Shown here: one piece after another, positions 1 through 5,091 of the stretch
Numbering within the stretch: position 1 is the stretch's first letter
Layout of the letters: the number at the start of each line of letters is the position of its first letter
Assembly (NCBI GenBank): GCA_964580305.1
Contig: CAZOKL010000095.1
Coordinates: 1-7,650, forward strand
Length of the DNA stretch: 7,650 bases
From: Phocaeicola_A sp964580305
GTDB taxonomy: Bacteria > Bacteroidota > Bacteroidia > Bacteroidales > Bacteroidaceae
Direction: 5' to 3'
Program-made: the position numbers and the translations under genes
The notes under the pieces: generated by a model
The model's input: the letters and a program-made list of their open reading frames with translations, nothing else
Told to the model about the DNA's origin: nothing
The model's database searches: none

Positions 1-59
1 CATGATGTGGCTTTATCCGAAATGTCATGCCCACATTCTTTACATTTTATCAGTGCCAT
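1..59 (-). CDS. Zinc-ribbon protein, N-terminal fragment (cut by window edge)
   Basis: An ATG at 59-57 opens a frame of 19 codons that runs off the left edge and reads MALIKCKECGHDISDKATS, with two bases of the next codon (TG, so Cys or Trp). The Cys-x2-Cys at residues 6 and 9 followed by GHDISDKA is the usual opening of small bacterial zinc-ribbon proteins, in which a second Cys-x2-Cys pair follows directly (typically CPNCG). The partial TG codon fits the first Cys of that pair. Downstream domains in such proteins vary (membrane segments, SHOCT-like or unknown regions), so the function cannot be stated. A good Bacteroides -7 box lies about 50 nt upstream. The zinc-ribbon start is fairly secure; the rest is outside the window. 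Confidence 0.72.
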   Translation of the reverse strand, partial: MALIKCKECGHDISDKATS

Positions 60-114
60 ATTTGCTCTTTATTTTTAGGGGTTACTCATTTTGGCCTTGC
101 CAAGCCGTATATCT

Positions 115-122
115 CAAAGTTA
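115..122 (-). promoter_or_regulatory. Candidate -7 box (TAACTTTG) for the zinc-ribbon gene
   Basis: Read on the minus strand, these bases are TAACTTTG, a full match to the Bacteroides -7 consensus TAnnTTTG. They lie about 55 nt upstream of the zinc-ribbon ATG. The nearest TTTG that could act as the -33 element is 24 nt upstream, longer than the usual spacing of about 19-21, so the promoter is incomplete by the strict consensus. The same octamer occurs upstream of cobU. Confidence 0.4.
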
Positions 123-171
123 AGACGCTTTTTAAAAAGCAGGACACAAACAGCTGCACTTTTATGTTTAT

Positions 172-354
172 TTCACGCCCCTTATGCAAGATGTGCCAGG
201 TCGTCTTCTGAGTGACATCGATGTCCCGTGCAAGCTGGTGGGAAGATATAAGATACATCGCCGAAAAACATCTCGCCAAGGCTATCTTGGTGTTCTCAAA
301 GATTGTCCCCACAAAGACCGAAAAATTGTTTTGGCAATCTTTAGCTTTAGATAT
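172..354 (-). pseudogene. Remnant of an IS1595-family (ISXO2-like) transposase
   Basis: On the minus strand one frame carries an unmistakable piece of an IS1595-type transposase: KDCQNNFSVFVGTIFENTK, then AMYLISSHQLARDIDVTQK and TTWHILHKGRE. In intact members this is the stretch from the end of the zinc ribbon (YKCKDCGKxFSVxTGTIFENSKI) into the helix-turn-helix region (LAKDIGVTQKTAWFMLHRIRE). The frame is broken on both sides. Upstream there is a stop and no zinc-ribbon Cys pairs, although a different frame around 350-395 reads NIENFKNLDDI, resembling the family N-terminus. After HKGRE the sequence is unrelated, and the DDE-type catalytic domain is missing. About seven residues between MYLIS and SHQL also appear lost. 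No terminal inverted repeats could be identified. It cannot be active. The family call rests on remembered motifs and is strong for the core segment. Confidence 0.8.
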
Positions 355-434
355 CATCAAGATTTTTAAAATTCTCGATATTTATTGCTATATTTAAACA
401 GGGTCTCTGGTATATCACCCCCTTTTTTATATCT

Positions 435-980
435 TTAAATCTGTAATTTGGCGGGGATTTGAAGTGTGACGCAGCCTCCATAGGGAGTCAATGACTGGAA
501 TGCCTCTTCTTCACGAAGCAACCCGGCGTGCAGCTGTGCGCAGAGGATGGCTCCCCCGTGAGTGAATATTGCGACATGCCGATAAGGCTTCAGACACAAC
601 TCATTCAGAAAAGAAGAAACTCGGCATCGCAGGTCGTCAAAAGATTCTCCCCCGCTGGCACGCACATGGAGGAAATCGTCATACCAAACTTGAAGATGAG
701 GGTCTTTGATGTCATCGAAACGCTGCATTTCCCAGTTGCCAAAATCAAGTTCCAACAACCGTTTGTCTCGCTCAGCCTCTTTGAATCCACATTGGTCGGC
801 AAGGCGGGTGCATCGGCTCAGTGGGCTGGTGTACACCTTGTCAAAGGTCTGCCCCCTCAACCGGGCAGACACTTCGGCCGCTTCCTGCAAAAATGTGTCT
901 CGCAGAGGCACGTCTGTCTGGCCGTAGCATGTCCCTTTTAGGACATCGACAGAAGTGTGCCTGATAAACGTCAGTTTCAT
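435..980 (-). CDS. cobC: Adenosylcobalamin/alpha-ribazole phosphatase, histidine phosphatase family
   Basis: CobC removes the 5'-phosphate from adenosylcobalamin 5'-phosphate or alpha-ribazole 5'-phosphate, the last step of nucleotide-loop assembly. The 181-residue protein starts MKLTFIRHTS. The RHT at residues 7-9 is the phosphohistidine motif (H8; usually RHG or RHT). YGQTDVPL (19-26) is typical of CobC, TSPLSRC (51-57) holds the second conserved Arg (R56), LLELDFGNWE (75-84) carries the acidic residue, and THGG (140-143) carries the second catalytic His (H141). The ATG at 980 is chosen because family members start right before the (L/I)xxxRH strand. A TTG at 998 would add six residues and overlap the cobS stop in a TTGA. 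It is the last gene of the cobU-T-S-C operon, 14 nt after cobS. CobC is hard to distinguish from other small phosphoglycerate-mutase-like phosphatases by sequence alone, so the operon context carries weight. Confidence 0.9.
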   Translation of the reverse strand: MKLTFIRHTSVDVLKGTCYGQTDVPLRDTFLQEAAEVSARLRGQTFDKVYTSPLSRCTRLADQCGFKEAERDKRLLELDFGNWEMQRFDDIKDPHLQVWYDDFLHVRASGGESFDDLRCRVSSFLNELCLKPYRHVAIFTHGGAILCAQLHAGLLREEEAFQSLTPYGGCVTLQIPAKLQI

Positions 981-994
981 GTCAAGATTAAAAA

Positions 995-1744
995 TCAAAT
1001 TAATGCATAAATTAGATAGAGCCCTATGTAGGAAGAAAGTTCACAAAGCAGGAATGTGGCACCACAGCAGTCGCCACTATATCCGTTGAGCTTTCTTTTC
1101 ATGAGGACGACAAGCAGGAAAAACACAGCGATGGAACATAGGGCAGACAGCCATAGCAATGGCGGAAAGAGAATGAGCATCCAGCATACACCCCCTAAAG
1201 CAGCAAAAAGAAACTCTTTCGGGTGCATGCGTTCATAGACCGTGTGCGCTTTGCTTTCTTCTTCCTTACGGGCATAAGGCAGAAAGTTGACCAGATTGGC
1301 AGCTATGAATTTATTCCAAGTGTCGAACGACAGCAGTGCACACATGGCTATATGAGGAGGCAAGGAAGCAATGAGAGAGGTCAGCAGCAGAAAATAGCAG
1401 ATGAGACCGATGACTCCATAGCTGCCAATATGTGAATCTTTCATGATGGCGAGGATGCGTGAACGATCCGTGCCACCACCGAAGCCGTCAAAGAAGTCGG
1501 CCAATCCATCTTCATGCAGAGCTCCTGTCATGAGCAGGCGTGCGATTAAAGTTAAGATTACGACCACTTCGGTAGGAAAAACATAAGACGTCAGCCAATA
1601 GACGCCGACCATGATACCTCCCGTAAGCCAGCCGGCAAACGACCAATAATTGACCACATGTTTGAAGCATTCTGCCGGCACTTGCTTGATGCGCCAGAAA
1701 GGAATACAGGTAAAAAACATGAAAGCGGCCAATATCTTGTTCAT
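995..1744 (-). CDS. cobS: Adenosylcobinamide-GDP ribazoletransferase (cobalamin synthase), membrane protein
   Basis: CobS joins adenosylcobinamide-GDP to alpha-ribazole (or its phosphate), releasing GMP and making adenosylcobalamin (phosphate). It acts in the cytoplasmic membrane. At 249 residues it has the normal length. Family signatures are clear: GALHEDGLADFFDGFGGG (74-91) with its Asp-rich metal-binding motif, then IMKDSHIGSYG (100-110), PYARKEEE (156-163) and GYSGDCCGA (221-229). Hydrophobic segments lie near residues 36-54, 57-73, 109-135, 178-215 and 230-249, consistent with a polytopic protein. The ATG at 1744 gives the usual short N-terminus before the FFTCIP segment (10-15). It lies 30 nt downstream of cobT and 14 nt upstream of cobC and is almost certainly co-transcribed with them. 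Confidence 0.96.
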   Translation of the reverse strand: MNKILAAFMFFTCIPFWRIKQVPAECFKHVVNYWSFAGWLTGGIMVGVYWLTSYVFPTEVVVILTLIARLLMTGALHEDGLADFFDGFGGGTDRSRILAIMKDSHIGSYGVIGLICYFLLLTSLIASLPPHIAMCALLSFDTWNKFIAANLVNFLPYARKEEESKAHTVYERMHPKEFLFAALGGVCWMLILFPPLLWLSALCSIAVFFLLVVLMKRKLNGYSGDCCGATFLLCELSSYIGLYLIYALI

Positions 1745-1774
1745 GAAGTATTGTATTTCAGTGTGACTATTCGG

Positions 1775-2815
1775 TTAGAAATATTTGGTTACAGCCGCAT
1801 GACTAAACGTGTCCATCTCATTAATCATACGGATGGCAGAGTCGACAATCGGATATGCACAGATGGCTCCTGTCCCCTCCCCTAATCGCAAACCAAGATT
1901 CAACAGCGGACGCGCTTCCATGTAGTCGAGCACCAGTTTATGTCCGGTTTCATCACCTTGATGTGCGAAGATAGCATAAGGTTTTACTGCTGGATAGAGT
2001 TGGATGGCGGCCAGGAAGCAGTTGGTCATGATGAATCCGTCAATAAGTATCGTCATGTGTAATTCAGCTGCTTGCAGCATACCGCCAATGGCCATTACCA
2101 TTTCATATCCACCAAAATAGCTGATGATGTCGGTAGCCGTGTGATTGCCTTGATAATTCTCCCAGGCTGCTTTCAGAATGTTATATTTGTGGCGTATTCC
2201 TTCAGAGTCGAGTCCGCTTCCTGCACCGATGCATTGCTCCAAAGGAATTTTTGTGAAAGCATGCATCCATAGGGAGGAAGACGAGGTGTTGCCGATGCCC
2301 ATTTCGCCGAAGCTGATGATGTTGCATCCTTCTTCATGACAGCAGCGGACGATTTCCGCTCCTCGCTCCAAACAGAGGTTCATTTCTTCAGGCGTCATTG
2401 CAGCTTCATGCAGATAGTTGCGGGTGCCTTTGCGGATTTTCATGTTGATGATGCCGCTTTGAGGGGGAAAATCATAATCCACGCCTGCATCAACGAGTTT
2501 CAAGCTAAATCCATGCTGACGGCATAGGAAGTTGACTCCCCCTCGTTGGCCATAAGCAAAGTGCATCATTTGTTGCCAAGTCACCTCCTTGGGGGAGACG
2601 CTTACGCCTTCTTCCACGATGCCGTGATCGGCTCCAAAGAGAACATTGCATGGATGAAGGAGAACGGGAGACAAGGTCTGCTGAATCAGCCCCACCTGGA
2701 GTGCAAGTTCTTCAAGTCTTCCCAAAGCTCCTTTGGGTTTGGTCAAGTCGTTGATTTTGTCAATTAATGCAGCGCGTATGTTTTCCTTTGGTGTGTTTAT
2801 TTGAAAAGCCTTCAT
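1775..2815 (-). CDS. cobT: Nicotinate-nucleotide--dimethylbenzimidazole phosphoribosyltransferase
   Basis: CobT transfers phosphoribose from nicotinate mononucleotide to the lower-ligand base (classically 5,6-dimethylbenzimidazole), giving alpha-ribazole 5'-phosphate and activating the base for CobS. The 346-residue length fits the family. Visible signatures are LTKPKGALGRLEELA (24-38), GADHGIVEEGVS (61-72), SFGEMGIGNTSSSS (168-181) with the conserved Glu171, GAGSGLD (197-203), and RLGEGTGA (310-317), whose Glu313 corresponds to the catalytic base of the Salmonella enzyme (Glu317). All key residues seem present. The gene starts only 7 nt after the cobU stop, indicating tight coupling. Which base it prefers cannot be told from the sequence; gut Bacteroidales often make cobamides with purine-type bases, so dimethylbenzimidazole is a family default here. 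Confidence 0.97.
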   Translation of the reverse strand: MKAFQINTPKENIRAALIDKINDLTKPKGALGRLEELALQVGLIQQTLSPVLLHPCNVLFGADHGIVEEGVSVSPKEVTWQQMMHFAYGQRGGVNFLCRQHGFSLKLVDAGVDYDFPPQSGIINMKIRKGTRNYLHEAAMTPEEMNLCLERGAEIVRCCHEEGCNIISFGEMGIGNTSSSSLWMHAFTKIPLEQCIGAGSGLDSEGIRHKYNILKAAWENYQGNHTATDIISYFGGYEMVMAIGGMLQAAELHMTILIDGFIMTNCFLAAIQLYPAVKPYAIFAHQGDETGHKLVLDYMEARPLLNLGLRLGEGTGAICAYPIVDSAIRMINEMDTFSHAAVTKYF

Positions 2816-2822
2816 TATGATG

Positions 2823-3332
2823 TTATTTGATTTTTAAAGGAATTCCACTTATGAGAAGATGTACTTCATCAGCAAGAGAAGCAACGTATTGGTTTACCCA
2901 CCCCTGTAGATCTGTGAATTGGCGTTGCAATTTGTTTTCGGCGACGCCTCCCATCCCTATTTCATTGGTCACGAAAATAAACGTGGAGTCTTGTGTCGTA
3001 AAGCGATCAAATTCGGCTTTGACCGCAGTGAGCGCAGAATTCACATCAGAATGTAGGTCAAAAAAGAAGTTCGTGCACCACAATGTGACACAGTCAATAA
3101 CAATGGTTCTTCCGTCTAATTGATGTTTGCTGAGCTCTTTTTCTTCTTCGATATTGGTCCATTGTGGCCCTCGGTTTTGCTGATGCCGAATGACGCGTTG
3201 GCGGAATTCGTCGTCCCACACACGAGCTGTGGCCAGATAGACTGGAGTTGAAGACAGTGTGAGCGCCATCTTTTCGGCAAAGGCACTCTTCCCGGAACGC
3301 TGTCCTCCGGTGATGAGTATGATTCGTTTCAT
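2823..3332 (-). CDS. cobU: Adenosylcobinamide kinase / adenosylcobinamide-phosphate guanylyltransferase
   Basis: CobU phosphorylates adenosylcobinamide and then transfers GMP to it, making adenosylcobinamide-GDP for CobS. The 169-residue protein matches the family in length and layout. The P-loop GGQRSGKS is at residues 9-16. ATARVWDDEF (34-43) runs into RVIRHQQNRGPQW (46-58), where His50 corresponds to the guanylylated histidine (His46 in Salmonella CobU). The Walker-B-like TIVIDCVTLWCTN is at 76-88, VTNEIGMGGV at 121-130, and the C-terminus SGIPLKIK is typical. It is the first gene of the cob operon. A promoter-like box lies about 40 nt upstream of its start, just beyond the terminator of uxaC. 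The ATG at 3332 is the standard start directly before the P-loop strand. Confidence 0.97.
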   Translation of the reverse strand: MKRIILITGGQRSGKSAFAEKMALTLSSTPVYLATARVWDDEFRQRVIRHQQNRGPQWTNIEEEKELSKHQLDGRTIVIDCVTLWCTNFFFDLHSDVNSALTAVKAEFDRFTTQDSTFIFVTNEIGMGGVAENKLQRQFTDLQGWVNQYVASLADEVHLLISGIPLKIK

Positions 3333-3369
3333 ATCGTCATTATGAGTAGAACTTGAGAAAATCGTTGGG

Positions 3370-3377
3370 CAAAGTTA
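3370..3377 (-). promoter_or_regulatory. Candidate -7 box (TAACTTTG) for the cobU-cobT-cobS-cobC operon
   Basis: On the minus strand this reads TAACTTTG followed by C, a complete match to the Bacteroides -7 element. It lies between the uxaC terminator and the cobU start. Transcription would begin near 3363, giving a leader of only about 30 nt. No clear TTTG lies about 19 nt upstream; that position falls on the T-run of the terminator hairpin, so the -33 element is poor. The box is convincing because of its position: an operon isolated by a terminator needs a promoter in this roughly 60-bp interval. Confidence 0.5.
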
Positions 3378-3392
3378 ACGGATTAATAATAG

Positions 3393-3430
3393 AAAAAGGG
3401 CATCTTCCCTTAGGAAAAGACGCCCTTTTA
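3393..3430 (-). terminator. Rho-independent terminator of uxaC
   Basis: The arms AAAAGGGC (3394-3401) and GCCCTTTT (3422-3429) pair perfectly. The stem continues past one mismatch with TCTT/AAGA and then CC/GG across a small bulge, closing a CTTA loop at 3409-3412. In the uxaC direction the stem is followed by a T-run (TTTTTCT). It starts 22 nt after the uxaC stop codon and separates uxaC from the co-directional cob operon. In the plus direction the run after the stem is only TTTTATAA, so it may also act weakly the other way, but no plus-strand gene needs it. Confidence 0.85.
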
Positions 3431-3451
3431 TAATCAGGATGAGAAAATTTA

Positions 3452-4858
3452 TTAGAAATTGAAAAAGTTTTTGGCGTTATAGTAGCAGATATCTTCCACC
3501 ATCTGATTTACGCGTTCCATTTCTTCAACAGGGATTTCTCCGTTTTCCACATCGTTACCCAGCAAATTGCACAGTGTGCGGCGGAAGTATTCGTGACGTG
3601 GATAAGAGAGGAATGAACGTGAGTCGGTCAACATTCCGACAAAGCGGCTCAACAGCCCCAACAGTGACAAGGCGTTCATCTGCTTCTCCATACCGTCTTT
3701 TTGATCGAGGAACCACCAGCCAGAACCAAATTGGATTTTACCCGGTATAGAGCCATCCTGGAAGTTGCCCAGCATTGTTGCAATCACTTCATTGGCGCAA
3801 GGATTCAGATTGTAGAGGATGGTTTTAGTCAGTTTGCCTTGAGCATTCAGCTTGTCAAGGAACTTCGACATAGATTTAGCTGTGTTGAATTCTCCGATGG
3901 AGTCGAAACCGGTGTCGGGTCCCAGCAGTTTAAACATCTTGGTGTTATTGTTTCGGATAGCTCCGTAGTGATATTGTTGAGTCCACCCTTTTTCATAATC
4001 CATGATGGCAAATTCAATCAACATGGCAGATTTGTACTTCAAGATTTCCTCTTTTGTCAGTTCTTGTCCGCCATATACCTTATTAAATATTGCATCAATT
4101 TCAGCTTGTGTGTAGTCTTCTGCATAGAACTCTTCGATGCCGTGGTCTGACAAACGACAACCTTGTTCTGCAAAGAAATCATGGCGTTTGCGCAGTGCAT
4201 CAATGACGTCTTGGAATTTAGAGATGGTCACACCACTGACTTCAGCCAATGTTTCAATGTATGCACGGAATTCGGAAGGAACTTCCACAGCCATGGCTTT
4301 GTCAGGACGCCATGTCGGAAGCATTTTGATTTCAAATCCGCTTTTACGGGTTTGAATGTGATATTCCAAAGAGTCTATGGGGTCATCAGTTGTGCAGACG
4401 GTTTCAACGTGGTAGTGACGCATCAAATTACGTGCAGACATCTCCGGTTTTTGAAGTTTTTCGTTGCATTCATCGAAAATCTCCCGTGCAGTCTTGGGAT
4501 TTAATATTTTATTAATGCCGAAGGCTGTTTTCAGTTCCAGATGAGTCCAGTGGTAAAGCGGGTTGCGTAGTGTGTAAGGAACTGTTTCTGCCCATTTCTC
4601 GAATTTTTCCCAATCAGTAGTATCTTTGCCGGTGCAATAGCGCTCATCTACACCATTTGAACGCATTGCACGCCATTTATAGTGATCGCCACCTAACCAA
4701 ATTTCAGTGATGGATTTGAATTGATAATCTTCGGCCACCATCTTTGGGATTAAATGACAGTGATAGTCAATGATAGGCATTTTGGCTGCATGCTCGTGGT
4801 ACAACTTCTGTGCAGTCTCTGTTTGCAGCAGAAAGTTTTCATCCATAAATTTTTTCAT
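3452..4858 (-). CDS. uxaC: Uronate isomerase (glucuronate/galacturonate isomerase)
   Basis: UxaC isomerises D-glucuronate to D-fructuronate and D-galacturonate to D-tagaturonate, the entry step of cytoplasmic hexuronate catabolism. It belongs to the amidohydrolase superfamily but does not hydrolyse. The 468-residue protein matches the E. coli enzyme closely in layout. It opens MKKFMDENFLL, then DYHCHL (31-36) with the two metal-site histidines, GDHYKWRAMRSNGV (57-70), NPLYHWTHLEL (99-109), CTTDDPIDSLEYH (155-167), PTWRPDK (181-187), and near the C-terminus TDSRSFLSYPRHEYFRR (411-427). The start at 4858 is preferred over the in-frame ATG at 4846 because the family keeps the four residues before this second Met. 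It is transcribed alone, divergently from the regulator-uxaB pair, and ends in a strong terminator. Confidence 0.98.
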   Translation of the reverse strand: MKKFMDENFLLQTETAQKLYHEHAAKMPIIDYHCHLIPKMVAEDYQFKSITEIWLGGDHYKWRAMRSNGVDERYCTGKDTTDWEKFEKWAETVPYTLRNPLYHWTHLELKTAFGINKILNPKTAREIFDECNEKLQKPEMSARNLMRHYHVETVCTTDDPIDSLEYHIQTRKSGFEIKMLPTWRPDKAMAVEVPSEFRAYIETLAEVSGVTISKFQDVIDALRKRHDFFAEQGCRLSDHGIEEFYAEDYTQAEIDAIFNKVYGGQELTKEEILKYKSAMLIEFAIMDYEKGWTQQYHYGAIRNNNTKMFKLLGPDTGFDSIGEFNTAKSMSKFLDKLNAQGKLTKTILYNLNPCANEVIATMLGNFQDGSIPGKIQFGSGWWFLDQKDGMEKQMNALSLLGLLSRFVGMLTDSRSFLSYPRHEYFRRTLCNLLGNDVENGEIPVEEMERVNQMVEDICYYNAKNFFNF

Positions 4859-4880
4859 AATACTTAGAATTAAATCGTTG

Positions 4881-4911
4881 TAGTAATATATATGTATATA
4901 ATCTGAGCAAA
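4881..4911 (-). promoter_or_regulatory. uxaC: Possible uxaC promoter region
   Basis: On the minus strand a TTTG (4911-4908) is followed at 17-19 nt by A/T-rich sequence (TATATTAC / TATTACTA) that only partly resembles TAnnTTTG. An alternative -7 box, TAAGTTTA at 4936-4929, matches all but the last base but lacks a clear -33 TTTG. One of these probably drives uxaC; the sequence does not decide between them. The alternative box would lie inside the inverted repeat at 4927-4958. Confidence 0.28.
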
Positions 4912-4926
4912 AGCGTGGCTAATGTT

Positions 4927-4958
4927 GTTAAACTTATGCTCTAAAACATAGATTTAAC
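4927..4958. promoter_or_regulatory. Imperfect inverted repeat, candidate operator between uxaC and the regulator
   Basis: GTTAAACTTATG (4927-4938) and CATAGATTTAAC (4947-4958) are inverted copies matching at 10 of 12 positions, separated by 8 bp. The dyad sits in the middle of the 233-bp divergent region, upstream of the regulator's promoter and possibly overlapping a uxaC -7-like box. A LacI-family dimer binding here could control both directions. It lacks the central CG pair common in LacI-family operators; a second, weaker palindrome CGTnnTCGAnnACG at 4968-4981 has one and is an alternative site. The repeat itself is seen directly; the operator role is inferred. Confidence 0.42.
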
Positions 4959-4996
4959 TTTATTAACCGTTATCGAACACGAAAATAGATGTTTTA

Positions 4997-5027
4997 TTTG
5001 TTATAGCAAAATAAGTTCGTATATTTG
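4997..5027 (+). promoter_or_regulatory. Bacteroides-type promoter for the regulator-uxaB operon
   Basis: TTTG at 4997-5000 and TATATTTG at 5020-5027 are separated by exactly 19 bp. Both boxes match the Bacteroides sigma-ABfr consensus (TTTG, then TAnnTTTG). Transcription would start near 5034, leaving a leader of about 58 nt before the regulator ATG at 5092. No structured element is evident in that leader. The candidate operator repeats lie 16-70 bp upstream of the TTTG. Confidence 0.75.
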
Positions 5028-5091
5028 TAGCAAAATTTAATGATTTTATTGCCTTTAGGAAACACATAAGCCTTTGAATGAGTAAATTACC

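Larger units (their letters stand above)
60..434. other. Intergenic stretch without an intact gene
   Basis: This 375-bp gap lies between the zinc-ribbon gene and cobC. Its central part is a decayed transposase fragment (172-354). The part nearest the zinc-ribbon gene holds a promoter-like box (115-122) and a perfect 14-bp palindrome (127-140). The part next to cobC (about 395-434) is A/T rich with a weak GGGT/ACCC inverted repeat. No other coding or RNA signal is evident on either strand; the other short open frames here have no recognisable sequence. Confidence 0.6.

Noticed and set aside
401..428. GGGT/ACCC inverted repeat followed on the plus strand by a T6 tract, near the end of cobC
   Set aside because: Only four base pairs form, with a 12-nt loop that does not pair. 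The T-run is on the side away from cobC transcription, so it is not a credible terminator for the cob operon.
528..941. 137-codon plus-strand open frame opposite cobC
   Set aside because: It is antisense to a clearly recognised cobC, has no recognisable domain, and its composition is what a shadow of the cobC codons gives.
435..3332. The cob cluster as a novel or complete de novo B12 locus
   Set aside because: Only the nucleotide-loop assembly and salvage genes cobU, cobT, cobS and cobC are present, and all are recognisable members of known families. No corrin-ring genes are in the window.
3701..4150. 149-codon plus-strand open frame opposite uxaC
   Set aside because: It lies fully inside uxaC, which is conserved along its whole length. 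The translation shows no motif and there is no promoter or start signal.
4885..4903. Alternating A/T tract resembling a palindrome (TATATATGTATATA)
   Set aside because: The symmetry fails at the centre, and simple AT alternation gives such patterns by chance in A/T-rich promoter regions.
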